Shown here: piece after piece, positions 45,978 to 59,308 of the stretch
Layout: every line of letters begins with the position of its first letter
Position numbering within the stretch: position 1 is the stretch's first letter
Assembly: GCF_963675165.1 (NCBI RefSeq)
Contig: NC_087389.1
Span: 3,780,830-3,844,829, forward strand
Length of the DNA stretch: 64,000 nt
Origin: Halichondria panicea
Lineage: Eukaryota > Porifera > Demospongiae > Suberitida > Halichondriidae
Direction: 5' to 3'
Made by a program: the position numbers and the translations under genes
Notes under the pieces: generated by a model
Told to the model about the DNA's origin: nothing
Databases searched by the model: none
Seen by the model: the letters and a program-made list of their open reading frames with translations, nothing else

Positions 45978-48734
45978 GATCAACAATCGATACAGCAATT
46001 AAGTTCACAAAAACTTCCTGTCAGTGAATTATCTTGGCCCACAATACACTACTTGAACACAGTCAGTTTTTGTATAGCTGTAGAGATCTAATGCACCATT
46101 AGCTGTGATCGCCAAAGCAGCAGTGAAATGAAACTAAATTCACTGACCGATAATTATAATACAAAACTGGCTACTACCTATACGGGGAAAAACAATCCCT
46201 GAAATTTTGAAAACCACCATATAAGTACTTATATAATAGTATTTGTTCGTTATATAAAAGAGCATTCTTAGAGGCCGTGACATGCAATAAAATAACACAA
46301 ATGGTCATACGATCATATGACATATTAAAGCATCCACCCACACCGATTGTAAGGTTTGTCTTGTGACAGCTGGTGTCTTATTACAACAAATACCTATTGT
46401 AAGGTTTGTCTTGTGACAGCTGGTGTCTTATTACAACAAATACCAGAGTATCCAAATTTGAATAAATTTGTGTCAAGCTTCAGTTGAGGGGATTAGTAAA
46501 ATGTGTACTTAATTTTCCACTCTCTCTTCCATAGGCAACTTTACTGTCACCTTGTTGACTGAGTATACAAGGAATAAAACATGGATGGCATGGATCATGA
46601 TGACAGCATGTAAATATCAGAAATAGAGCTCGAGAAAGAGTCAGCCAAATATTTAAGTATACAAGAAAACTTATAAAATAGTTACTATATATAACTATAG
46701 TCACCAACCTTAGCATTGTCTAGATTCCCCTCTACCAAATCATCGGACATTATGATGGGTACATTCAATGATGTGTGGATGATTCTGCTGTATACTGTCA
46801 CCTAGGTGGATGAACAACAGATGCTGAGTGCATAGTAGTGTTGTATGAACATTATGGACTAGTTGGACAATACACCCAGATGTACAACTCGATCAAGTGT
46901 ACTCATTTTCATTGTTTAATAGCTATGACGTTCTCAGAACAATCAGAGGTGAAAATGCATGCTTTACACTTCACATTAAGAACAACTCACCACTTGAGGA
47001 GCTCAGCATTAGTGTTCCAGTTCAACACTCGAGGAATGCGACCAGACCCTCCCACTCTATGTACAACATGGAACTCCGACTGCACTCTGCATGCATGCGT
47101 ATATAATACAATACTCACATTAACATTGTGCACATTTCAAGATGTCTTGACCAAAGTCTAGAGCTTATAAGCATTACCAGGTCTGAGGAGTGCATTCTTA
47201 CAGCTAGGTTCTGGGAAATCATGCATAAGGTCAAAATCAGCAATAGACTACTGTAGAAACACATCATTCTTGGAATTGTGAATACCATTTAATAGTACCC
47301 ACACCACAAAAAAGCCCATTGACTTCAAAGGAGACAGCCTGACAAAGTCTTACTGAAAAATGGGAGTCAAAAAGCTGAGCACCTATAATTCTACAAGTTA
47401 ATTTATTCTACTACCTTCAAAACCTCCTTCAAAACCAACGAACTGTCTCGAGAAGCTCAACGATTGTATGATTCTGTGTCTGTGTAATATTAGATCCACC
47501 CTTAACCCGTTACAAACTTAACTTCAATTGTTCATGTAGAAATTTCTTCTGTTCAGCTACAACCGTATATATACAACCCCTTTTCGAATTACGAATCTAC
47601 AGATGTATAGAATGCTAATTGATACAGTCATGCAATGCTACTTTGTTTCTTTCAATACTTTATTGTTATGTGTTGGCTGGACCATTATTTGCCATTTTTC
47701 GGCCTTGGACCATGGGCTATAATCCGTGGTAAGGCAAAATTGCTATCCCTCAAATAGGTGATACCATTGAAAGGTGGCAATTACTTTTGAAATACACTCG
47801 AGGCAGGACAGAGTGAAATTTAGTGATAGGCACACCAATAGCCTGAATTACATGCAGCTTAGTGTCCAAGCTTCATGAAAATTAATGCGTTTGTTTAGGC
47901 AAAATCACATGTTTACCCTATTTCCGTGTATCAAATGTGTGCTGTGAGAGTATCATTCGCTGATACACAAAGATTAATACACAGTCATGTACAGTGCATG
48001 CATCCAGTAGAATACCACAAATGTGTGAGTAGTTGTACTTAAATGTATCTTAACTAAGAAATTGCACTGATACCATTGTGTAAGTGAATGAATATATAAA
48101 GCTATTCAAAAATATTTCCCCAAAAGTTGTTAGTTGTTATTGTGAGAAATCAAAAACGGGGTGATCGTAAAAAAAATATGTGTAACATCAATTATATTTG
48201 GAACTAAAGTATTTTTGGGACAATTTTTTCTTATCAAAAGTTAGAAAATTTATTTAAACTTAATAATGTTTGGACCCTAGCCGTAAGATCTTCTTCAAAT
48301 CTCTCCCTAACCGAAACGGAAAACTAGCAATTTTGAGCACTGCAAAGGATGTGTAGACATGTACGCAACATTGAACTTTTACATAATTATAGCCGAACTA
48401 TCTATAGATGTTGTGAAAGTTCCAAACCTTAACCGGAAACCATTGGCCTTTTCTCTCCCTATCCGATTACCCAATAACAATTGTTTACTCAACCTTAATA
48501 CATTTTTGGATACCCTGTAGCTTATCATTCACCTATACACATGCAGCACTAGTATCAGCACATTTTCTTAGAATGGTTAGATATTTACATTTAAGTACAA
48601 CTACTCACATATTTGTGGTATATAGTTTATACTCTCTATTGGATGCACTGTACACAATACACATTTTTTGGTTTCACTTTCACAACAGTCTCTTCTTACT
48701 AGGTATAGTCTTGGGAGGGGCATAGGCTTAACAA
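45978..48734. other. 5' flank of A3 and spacer to D3
   Basis: Nearly identical to 27835-30589, including the 50-bp tandem duplication (46346-46445) and the same decayed exon-like blocks. No intact gene is seen. Confidence 0.4.
46346..46445. repeat. 50-bp tandem duplication in the A3 5' flank
   Basis: Same two-copy repeat as 28203-28302. Confidence 0.9.
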
Positions 48735-50008
48735 ACAGGTTCAACTTGTGAGGAGAAGTTCTTTCGTTATCGCTTCGTACATACAAGCACCTTCGAAGTC
48801 AAACCTTGTATGAACGCCTGAACCACTTGTAAATCGAGCCATTGAGGGTTCTTGGTAATGTCCCGCTTCATCAATCTGTCAAGCTCCCCTACACGTTTGA
48901 AAGCAAAAAACTATAGTGCTGAAATGAAAGCCCCAAAATTATAATCAACATTGTAAAATTTTCAGCCAGCATCGGCTTGCAATTACCGCTAACTTCAGCT
49001 TTTCCCAAAGTCTTTGAAATTGATTTGCAGTGAAATACACGTAAAATAATTTTCTCTCTATCTAGTAGGGGCATATCAGAGATAGTTTGTAGGTCATGTG
49101 ACCTGAGTATACTTAAATGCTTTAACGAGATCTAGAGGTTGATTTCATTGTCCACAGGTGAACACAAGCAGTCCTGCCGACATTTCACAACAATGCTGGG
49201 GATCCTGTCCCTTTGATAGCAACTAAGCAGAGCACCGATAAAATACAGAAGGACGGAATCAGTCAATTTCCAAGCAGATTCTAATTTTAAATCTTCAACC
49301 ACTAATATATACTTTCAGATTTGTTTCCCCTCTAGAAGATCCACGGCCAAGAAATGCATTGCGGTATGAGAAAATTCTCCTCTCTTGAAACGAGATACAA
49401 TCCACTGAGGGACTGATGTACTAAACGCTGAGTGTTGAGACATGTATTCAAAAGAACGGGGAACAACTTCATAGAACTTACGATCACTAGCGAGTTCTGC
49501 TTGATAATCATCAACGTTTAGAGAGGATGTTCTAAGTTTTTTAAATACTAGCTCTACTTTAGCATCTTGATCTATTCCTAGCTCAGGTAGTGCATGGCGA
49601 CCGTGAAAGTCATTTCCAAGACAGTACAGTAAGAAGAGGCAGATTTTCGGGTGGCTAAAGGTGAACTTTTGATCAAATTTTCGACAGTCAAAATACTTTA
49701 TAAAAATTTTCGGGCATGACTATGATCAATAGAAAAAATCCGAGTCCAAACATAAGCCAAGATGATTTGCAAGTGACACCACATCTCGATCAGCTGTTTC
49801 ACGGACAGCATCAACAATTTAAACACTACTTTTGCCAGAGTAGGAACAATCACCTCGTTCTTATTAAGCCGTTCAATCTGAGATTTGACCTTACTCAACC
49901 CCTTAAGCCGCTATAAAACTCGATCGTTACTAGTTGCTGCTCTGTACAAAAATTAAGACAGTATTCATCACCTCTGAAGCAGAATCTTTAGTCACATCTT
50001 CGATGGCT
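48735..50008 (-). pseudogene. Pseudogene D3, decayed Asteroid-like gene with extra deletion
   Basis: Counterpart of D2. About 155 bp present in D2 (30690-30830, the LAQWECMLHL region) is deleted at about 48832. The 5' end has the same C-type fragment (to 50008). It is head to head with B3. Confidence 0.75.
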
Positions 50009-50175
50009 AACAATTGTAAATTAAAACTATCTGGCACAATAAATACACAATGGACGCTGAATAAGGAAAAGAGGCAAAATAACAAGACAATGTATGTCTA
50101 TATCATTACTACACATCAGGTGACTATTTCGGATAACATAAATTGTTAATACACATTTATTATATTAACATCGAA

Positions 50176-51909
50176 ATGGGAGTACCCAAGTTGAAGAAGT
50201 TTGTGTCCAGTAGCAAAGGATGGGACACAATACAAGTGTCAGGCGAAGTAGTCATCGATGGCAACTCACTCTGCTATAATCTGAACAAACAGCATGAGTG
50301 GAAGTTTGGAGGTGATTACAAAGAGTTCTATGAAACGGTTACAGTGTACATTCGAGAGCTCAAGGCATTAGGAATAGAGCCGTACATTGTGGTGGATGGT
50401 ATGGATCACGATAACAGCAAGTATCAGACGTACATAGCGAGAAACGAAGAGCGTATCAACCGAATCGCTATCAGTCAATCCAGGGGCACTACACCACATA
50501 ACGTCGTTCGTCCGTTGTTCATACATACTGTGTTTCTTGATGCACTGAGAGACTTGAAGACAAAATTCTTCATAGCAGACGGAGAGGCAGATCGAGATAT
50601 TGCATCCCTTGCCAATAGTTTATCTTGCCCTGTTATCAGCGAAGATTCAGACTTCTTCATTTTCAACATTGAAGCTGGCTACATACCATTGACAGGTGGT
50701 GACCAACAAACACGAATTGATTTTCAAAAGCCAGTCAAACGATTTCAGTATAAAGAATTCGATAAAAGCTTAAAACTGAACGAAGAACAGCGGCTGTTCT
50801 TTCCTTTTATCCTAGGAAATGACTTCCATAAGGGTGTTTCACGGTCCTCACTGCAATTAACATCACGCACACCACTCCACGACATCTCAGAAAAACTAGC
50901 AATGCTAGATTTCAGCAATGCAACTTTGACACAATTCGTTTGTCCGAACCCCACAAGCCAGATGGAAAATATCAGATTGTACTACAGAGGGACAGCTCGA
51001 TCATTTGATGACCTTGCATCTACCAGTTCACTTCTGGAGTTGTATCCACACACCCCAGAGTGGATCATGCAGGAGTACAAGAATGGTAGGTTCATGGCTC
51101 CAATAATGAGTCTTGCAACTTGCCCTACTACAAAGCGGTGGCGACACACAATAGTAGTCGAAGATTTCAGTCAACAAAGCGCGTGGAAGGTTACAAAAAT
51201 TGGAAGAAAATTTATCATTGGGGCTTTACTTGGTGACCAAGCAAACAAGCATCAGATAGTGACAACCGAAATTAAGCCACCACCACCTGACAACTCAAAA
51301 CTTGCATTGGTGGACACCGAAGTCATCTTAGCTCCAAAGCACACCAAAATTCTACCTGTGCCACTAAAAGATGTTCCACAAATGACAGTCACCGTTCGCA
51401 AGGAGATAATGTATCGTGTGTTTCACTATACAGAGCCTGCTGAGTCGGACATTCCTGAGGGGCTACAGTTAGCCATGATCGCAGGGCGCTGCTGGGTACG
51501 TAAAGTAGTTTGCGACAATACACACCTGATTCAGTCGCTCGTATGCTGTATTCTAACCTGCTATGGCCATTTTCAAATGATTGATCGAAAAGACGGATGT
51601 AAGCTAGCTCAACATGAGATGCTGTTTTTTCTACACTCCTATGCTCAGTGGCAGTGTCTACTACATCACGTTATCGCGTTTAACCAAGTTCTAAGCCACC
51701 CCTTTCCATACACAAGCCCTGCTAGGCTATTCTCTTCAAGTTTACTTCTACACTTCTACCAGCAGACCTCACAGGTCCTACAAGAAAAGATGGACACATT
51801 GGCAACGAGTATGCTACAAATAATTACAGAGAGCAAGTATTCTACTGAAAGTTTGAAAGATATTGAACTAGAGCCTTCGCAGACAAAGAAACGTCGCACT
51901 ACATACTGA
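50176..51909 (+). CDS. Asteroid-like (ASTE1-type) PIN/XPG-fold nuclease, paralog B3, intact
   Basis: 577 residues, single exon, same start and stop as B2 and nearly identical to it. All seven metal ligands (D28, D74, E137, D139, D157, D159, D216) and the SQTKKRRTTY tail are kept. The striking difference is a 56-bp stretch (50460-50515, codons 95-114) with about 16 substitutions against B2, changing NGIANSQSLGTAPRNI to NRIAISQSRGTTPHNV, in an otherwise near-identical gene. This lies between the two halves of the PIN core, in a region that in FEN1-like enzymes shapes substrate access (family knowledge, position approximate). It looks like a conversion tract from an unseen paralog. Confidence 0.87.
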   Translation: MGVPKLKKFVSSSKGWDTIQVSGEVVIDGNSLCYNLNKQHEWKFGGDYKEFYETVTVYIRELKALGIEPYIVVDGMDHDNSKYQTYIARNEERINRIAISQSRGTTPHNVVRPLFIHTVFLDALRDLKTKFFIADGEADRDIASLANSLSCPVISEDSDFFIFNIEAGYIPLTGGDQQTRIDFQKPVKRFQYKEFDKSLKLNEEQRLFFPFILGNDFHKGVSRSSLQLTSRTPLHDISEKLAMLDFSNATLTQFVCPNPTSQMENIRLYYRGTARSFDDLASTSSLLELYPHTPEWIMQEYKNGRFMAPIMSLATCPTTKRWRHTIVVEDFSQQSAWKVTKIGRKFIIGALLGDQANKHQIVTTEIKPPPPDNSKLALVDTEVILAPKHTKILPVPLKDVPQMTVTVRKEIMYRVFHYTEPAESDIPEGLQLAMIAGRCWVRKVVCDNTHLIQSLVCCILTCYGHFQMIDRKDGCKLAQHEMLFFLHSYAQWQCLLHHVIAFNQVLSHPFPYTSPARLFSSSLLLHFYQQTSQVLQEKMDTLATSMLQIITESKYSTESLKDIELEPSQTKKRRTTY

Positions 51910-54361
51910 ACTATAAGTATATATATATATCGTAAGGTGACAGGTATTATTATTAAATGCGACTTTAGAGTTTTATACCGACCATTTTTCAAATTATCCG
52001 TGAATTTAGTTTCCTCTCATTTGCTAACATCACATGCAGTAAATGTTAATAAATTTATAGAGTGCACATAATATGCAATAGTGTATATTGAAATTTTAAT
52101 TGAAATACATTGAAGATCATAAATGCACTAAAAACATAGTGATTCAGTATCGTTATGCATACAAGCAACAAAGTCATGCCACAGTGAAAGCAAAATTAAA
52201 ATCAATACAATCCATGCACAATGAAATGCAAAAAATCGGTCACAACGATTAAAGTGTTTATGTGGTAATATTTCTCTTCACCACCAGCTCCAAGCCTATA
52301 GTCAAAATACAAGCTTCCACAATTACGCCATCATGCACAAACCCGTTAATATACAGCATTTTATTAGACATCTGTTCATCTCTTTCGGGAAAATGTGTTC
52401 CGACTCAATGCATGGTCATGTATGAACAGAGCCATATATTATGCCAACAGAAGGAACAGTTGTTGATCACAACACCACGAAAGAAAATTTACGGAACTAA
52501 CTGTTCATCTCAACAACACCGACTGAGGAGGAAATATCTACTAATCGAAAAATCAATCTCACAGCTCAAAGAAAGAATCGAAGTATTGCAGGATCTCTCG
52601 AAGCCTTCGCTGAACATCTACCGTAGACAATCAACAAATCTTGACTGTGCATGGCATAGAGATTGAATAATTATACTATTCATGCACTCCTGATTATAGC
52701 AACTGTTTTTAAATATACCTGCAGGTGTAACAGAAGAACCCGTTGTTGATCACAACACCACGAAAGAAGATTTCAGAGCTGACACGTATCGAGCTATCTG
52801 TTCATCTCAACAACACGAAAGAAGAACACATCAATCAACAAATATCGACTGGGGCACAAAGTTCAGAGTTCATAATTATAATCATAATATATTACTATCA
52901 ACGTAAATCGTCTCTCAAATTGCACTGTCTGCATGTGCATGCAAAGTCATATCATATCCCTGTAAAGCCAGTTGTTGATCACATGCAACAAGACGTTCAC
53001 CGGCATAGAGTTCCTTATATCAAATACATAATAGATGCTCTGCATCCAAATATCAACATAGCCTTAGCTTGCGACTTCAGTCTTTACATTACGTTTGCTT
53101 GCTTGAACAGAGCCACACGTATACCTGCCATCACGAAAAACCAGCTGTTGATTGCAACACCACGAAAGAAGATTTCACAGCTGACAAAGCTATCAGCTCA
53201 TCTCAACAACACGAAAGAAACAAATTTCACCGTTGACAATCAAAATGCATAACTCGACTGTGGCATAGAGTTTATTTATACTTTGACATGATTGCAGATT
53301 GCAGACGGACAGATCTTCACGAAATTTCTTGATAGAGCTAAATATCGTTCGACAAAATCATCAAACAGCACTCACTAAAGTTCTTTCGCAATAGCTAGTG
53401 TAAATTAAACTATTATAGCTACATATAGAGACAGTCATGGTGGCTAATCCACATACAAGTTTTTTACTTATGCTAGTAGCTACACATACATGTCCAACAG
53501 CATGGTCACTTTATGAAACCAAGCGAAGGATCACGTGAGCTATAGTGTGTGGGATTTGACATCATAGAGATCTCCACGATAATTGCACCAGTTGACAAAA
53601 GGAACCCACAGCATGTCCGGCTTGAGCAACGTGCCATGCGCATGCACACAGTGCAAGGTACTCTCAATACTCATGGTAAGAGAATAAAGTTACCATTATA
53701 TATATCATAGTTTTGGAGACTCTATAATTATATACAGACTCTATAATTATATACAGACTCTATAATTATATACAAGGTATAGCTGTACATAGTGTGAGTA
53801 CACTATGTAAGAGTCAAAATAAATAACTTGGGTGCATTATAATTATGCTTCAACACTGCATGCACAAGTCGAATGTTTTATGCCGACTGCACTGCATGCA
53901 ATAACATTACAGGTTATATATTTTTTATGACGTTATAATTATAAGCTTGTATGAAGTTAGATATAATCATGCAATTCACTATCTCAATTCCTCAAAGGTG
54001 ACTTGCATGCTTGTACGTGACTACAATCAACCAAAGTATGTCTGGAGACAGCTTATCAGAGGTCCTGTGTCAACTATATAATATTATTACTCCATCTGCG
54101 GCATAGTCCATGAGTCACATGAAGCACAACAATTCCAACCACATCAATTTCAACACAATTCACATACTGTACATCTTAATGCCTATATATAATAAGCAAC
54201 TAAAAACTTGGATTAAAATCACTTAGTGGGACAATCGCTTCAAGTGCATTGGTTCACATACCAACGTTATAGCAGCACAAGCAAGGAGTAGAGAATAAGT
54301 AGTCACTACGTCCCAACTAAATTCGGACATATAGTGCTACGTAAAGCAAATGCATATTCAC
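51910..54361. other. Spacer between B3 and exportin-5 copy 3
   Basis: Same content as in unit 2: the GTTGTTGATCACAAC block (52455-53255, with a 169-codon open frame on the plus strand that I do not trust), one 58-bp repeat, and three copies of the 19-bp repeat (53718-53774). No gene was recognised. Confidence 0.45.
53718..53774. repeat. Three tandem copies of a 19-bp AT-rich repeat, unit 3
   Basis: GACTCTATAATTATATACA three times, as in unit 1 and unlike unit 2. Confidence 0.9.
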
Positions 54362-54857
54362 CTTGCCCAGGTTCAAGTTTCTTCTGGACCATCTGCTCAG
54401 TGACGGTGAGAGCTTCTACAGCAGCTGTTCTTGGAATCAGAAGAGACACTTGACTAAGTATCTTTACCATCTTACCACGAAATGCTAGAAAGTAAGTTGT
54501 TGCACTTATATGTAATGTACATTTGCAAGTTAGTGCTGCACATACAATACAGTAAGCTTCATGTACAATACAATTACCACACAGTTAGGGTTTAGATAAA
54601 CAGTATGCTTACTCGCAAAGAAGAGCATAAAGTCATCCGCCCCATCAAAGTCCAGACGGGAATACTCTGAACTGACATGGTCGTACACATCAGGGTCACC
54701 CACCTACAATACATGCAGGGCAAGCACAAGAGTTATATCAGTATATATGTGAGCACTTCTATAACTTCGTGATAATCCAGTGGCATATACGGCACCAAAA
54801 TGATTAGTAGGCATGGGAAAAAGGGGCTGGTGCAGTATTAAAAACTTGGGGTGTCCA

Positions 54858-55162
54858 TAGTCGAATACCAGCCGGTTATCATTGTAGCGTGGGAGGGAGA
54901 GAACCGTCTGGTTACTCTGGGCGGAACGTTCTGTCAGTCAGGAATGTGATCATCTTGTTAATCACGTGATAATAACCCACAATTTAGTGCGCACTAAATA
55001 AAACTGTTATATTCTTGAAAGCTATGTTACATTCTTGCGGGTAAGGCTCCAATGAATATACTCTATCAACATTCCGTCCGAGGACAGAAAAGTATGCCCA
55101 GAGTAACCAGACGGTTCTCTCCCTCCCACGCTACAATGAGAACCGGCTGGTATTCGAGACTA
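54858..55162. mobile_element. Foldback MITE, unit 3 copy with inverted interior
   Basis: Same insertion site and GGGTGTCCA target duplication as 18686 and 36840, but the interior between the arms is reverse-complemented: after the left arm it reads GGCGGAACGTTCTGTCAGTC, which in unit 1 is the inverse of the sequence before the right arm. The left arm has a 2-bp deletion. Confidence 0.9.
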
Positions 55163-57612
55163 GGGTGTCCACATTTGGTGCCATTATCGAATTGTATGAA
55201 ATCTTTGGAAAAGCCTCCAAAATAAGTGCACTACCTGCTTTCATTGTTTCAATGACACACGTTTTAATGACAGTAGGGCTGACTTTGAAAGTTGAAGATA
55301 AAATCAACTATAGTATCTTAGCAACATGCACAATGGGATAAAACCTCCGCCAACCAAGCCCATGGCCAGCAGCACTGGCTTCTGCACATGCACAGGTGCT
55401 GATGAGGTCAACAAGATATCATACCACTGATCACTATGGTATGCAGGTAAAGGACACAACAACAGATAATATGGCGGAAACTTGGTGAGGGATAAACATT
55501 ATTGAAAATAAAAAAATACGGCTATCAACAGTTTGCAAAATGTTCATTGTATGAATCAATGCTTGATTTTCTCGAATGTTTATCCCTCACAAAGCTTCCT
55601 GTGCTGACCTTGAGCAGTTTCTGTCTGGCTATTGTGAGGAGGTGTGTGAGGTGGTCCTTGAACACTGGGTGGTCCTTCAGGTGATTGTGGGAGAGGAACG
55701 TGATCCACACATCAGCTGATGTCAGACTCAGCAGCTGCATGTGTGGGCGGGAGGAATGGATAGTTATGTTGGGTTAAAACTCTACAGCATGCATGCTTGT
55801 TTTTAGACTAGAGTTGCAGTATGCCACTATGTTAAATATTATACAGTGGAACCTCTCTTAAAAGTGTACTAAAAAAGCCAATGTACACCTTAGATTCAGT
55901 GTATGAAAGTAACTAGGCATAATGCTACATAGCACAATGACAGCGCTATAGCTACCTGGCTGTTGTGTTTAGTGAACTCAGCCACAACCTGGAGGTACAG
56001 TTCCAGAGCCTCCGGAGGCTTGAATGTCAGAGAGTATGTCTGTAGAGAAAAGAAACAAGAAACAAGGGCCTGATAACAGACACACAACCATCATTGATAC
56101 CACACAGATAACATTCCAGCGTATAGATAGAGACTGCACGCACCACACTGAAAAAACATAACAGTAATCAGATGTCCCACCTGTCCACATAATGTACATA
56201 TATTATGGCTACAAAGGTTGATAAGGGAATATTGTAGGGTTAGGTTTGCTATTGATGAGAAAGCTGTTTTTGAGCAAGCCCAATATTAACAGTGCCCGAG
56301 TCTCACAGGAGTTGTTTGAGCTAGTGCATCCCCACATTACAGACAGAGTAATTAATACTAAGAGTTTAAGCCTGACTATATGTGGTACAATAGTGACGTT
56401 GGGAGTGGTGGTCTAGCTGTGCACTGCACATGAGGGCAGATCCCTGCACTCACCCAGAGCAGTGCCAGCTGAGAGGTGCCCAAGTGGACCAGGACTTGAC
56501 ACACCCTCTTCAGGAACACGTATTGCTCCTCCACCACACCTTGCGAGTTGGCCAGTCTGCAAACACAGATATGTACTAAATAATAGTTTACATGGCTTTA
56601 CTATACAACAGAGTACATTGACCTTCAAGGTCATACATGTACTTTGTCATAATTATGACAAGACAAGCTTCGAATTTGTTAACACTAAGCTACAATGCTA
56701 AAGATAAGATTACTATTATACACATATGAATGTTTGAGGGAATGAAAGTGGCAGCAATATGCATTCTATAGATAATTGTACCAGCCCAAAAAATGTAAAA
56801 GATTACCACAATGATGTAATGTCCTTTAAACCTTACACCTTACATTGAAGCAGCCATGATTCCATTGAGAGCTTCAGTGGAGAGAAGCAATGAGAGAATC
56901 GTGGTCCTGTCTCCCTCTGTCTTGCGAACATCACCCTGAAATCAAGTTAACACTACTTAACTACCATTGTGTAGTCAAAGAACATGTGCTTGATCGACAG
57001 CAAAATAATACGTACTTTTCTGGAGAGGATAGGCAGTAGACACTCACAGGCGACAGTCTTAAGTTCCTCCATCCCTATGAGGTTGTAGAGGAGCTTAATG
57101 AGCTTGGCGTCCTCCATCAGGAGGGTGGGAAACTCCACCCACTCCACAAAGCTGACTATCGTGCTCAGGGCAGTTTGACGAAGGGGCTCCGACAGAGGAG
57201 ACTGGGGGATAATAGGTAAATAGTAAGGTAAAAGAGAATGGACGAGTGCATCAGTCACGCTGTGATTTTTTTTGGCTTAGTTGAAAATAGGTAAAGATCA
57301 CTTCGCATAAAAGCTAAATTCAGTACTAGATAATACCTCTAAGTTGCTAATGAGAAAAGTGAAGACTGTCTGAGACTGCTGGTTGAGGGCAGCTGCCATC
57401 TCCCTCTTACGCCCTGAGGTCATGCCAGACTCGTACCCGTGGATGTCCTCAGCCAGACGACAAAATATTAGCAACACCAGCTCCACCTGGGTGGACTGGG
57501 AGGGGAGAGGTGTGACAGCATGCAAGGACTGTACTTGAAGTGGTGGCATAATAGTACGCCTAATAATTATACATATTGTATAAGTAGCGAGAAACCATTG
57601 AAGTTAGACCAA

Positions 57613-57773
57613 TATCGTATAGCTGGTAATTTTGGTCGACAAGCTGACTTCCTTTTCCCCACGAAAACGTAAAGTGTGATTCACCGCAACGCAGTGCAGG
57701 CAATGCAATTTTTTACTTAAGAAAATCAGTGAAACGAATTTTTTACCCCATGAAAATTACCCGCTATACGGTA
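57613..57773. mobile_element. MITE with CGTATAGC ends, unit 3 copy
   Basis: Orthologous to 21548-21708. Confidence 0.75.
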
Positions 57774-59087
57774 CTTAAATGGAAGCTGTTAATTGGCTCC
57801 AACAAACTGTGTACATAATTTTAGTGTGCTAGTGTAACATCACATTTCTCCCCTACACCCATACACACAACAAAATCACTACAATTTCAGTGCATAAAGC
57901 AATAATTATACGAGTGTAAAGACTAAAGATTATCTTACCCCACACTTTGAGACAGTCCCCAAGTCAGTGATAAACGAATCCCATCTCTGCGGCCACATCT
58001 TTTTGGCTGTTTCCACGGTGACCCTAGCCAGAGCCTCCTTAACGAAAGTGGGCTCTTGATCATAAGGAAGGAGTTTCTGCAGCATGAAAGAGAAGGAGTT
58101 GTAGTGCAGTTGAGAAGCACTGACATGATATAATTAGAGTAAAACATCAGCTAGGACTGCATGGATACAACACACAATGTTGCAGGAGCGTAGCCATCAT
58201 TTTTTGAAGGGGACAAAAAGCGGTCGTAAAGTGACTGTTTACCAGCCGCGCAGCACCAAAAATGTTGACAGGAAGCCATGCTTCTTAATATGATGTCATA
58301 ATTTACTTATATACCTAGTTGGGTGTGGCCCGATGTTCTATTTGCGCAGGCTAAGAACGAGAGCTAGTCTATAGATTTCAACCAGAATAGCTCACAGTTT
58401 AGAGACTACATGTAAATCGTTTTACTTGCCACTAGCTAGCTAACTGCAGCCATACTTGGACCTGTGGATTATCCCCATACTTGCAAGTCTTACTTACCCA
58501 GACATCCAATCAGTGGTTCAGCCATACATCTGAGTATCCCTTAAATTACCTGGGATCTTCCCCTAATGTGCATGCATGTATCCAAGTTACCTAGACCATC
58601 CAGCTTCCCGCATGGTCTGTCCATGCACCTATAGCCCTTGCGTCTGTACCAAAAGTTATCCAAACCATCCAGGATCTTCCTGGACTATTCTACCCTGACT
58701 ACAGTAAGACAAGGAAGAAAAGGGGGTGCTCAGCTAGATAAAACTAGAGCACTAAAGTGCAAACCCTCAGCTGGTGACATGATAATACAGAAACCAGAGG
58801 AGTGATAATGATGCAGTGCATGTAGCATGTATGACTAGCACAGCAACTCAAGGAGCAATAAAACTAAACTAACAACTGAGACATGCACTGTGGACTGGGA
58901 TCACAGCAAAGAAGCCTGGAGTCTTAGACTTAGAGAAGTATGGCTCCTGCCAGGCTGGAGAGTAGGATCCAGAGCTAGCTAAGAATCAATCAACAGCAGC
59001 AACAACAACCAACCCAGGCCAGTCACAATTCTACTTTGACCCTATTCAATTGTTCCTGGTACGGATCACTTCAGCAGCAAATACATA

Positions 59088-59308
59088 TACCGTACGGGTA
59101 GAAAATTTCGAGGGTGTAAATTTTCGTGCAATTCAATATTCTGTCTTATTTGGAAAATTTCGCGGGTAGTAAATTTCGTGGAGTTAGGGTGTGTCACTAT
59201 CTCGCATGCGTAAACAAAGCCTTTTGCGGGTTTTAATTTTCGTGTTCTGCAGCCACCCACGAAAAACGCGAAATTAAAAACACCTCGAAATTTTCTACCC
59301 GTACGGTA
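59088..59308. mobile_element. MITE with TACCGTACGGGTAG ends, unit 3 copy
   Basis: Orthologous to 23023-23243. Confidence 0.8.

Noticed and set aside
52743-53252. 169-codon open frame with repeated LITTPRKKIS-type text
   Set aside because: The text repeats because the DNA is a degenerate repeat; frames differ between units and there is no start context or homology.
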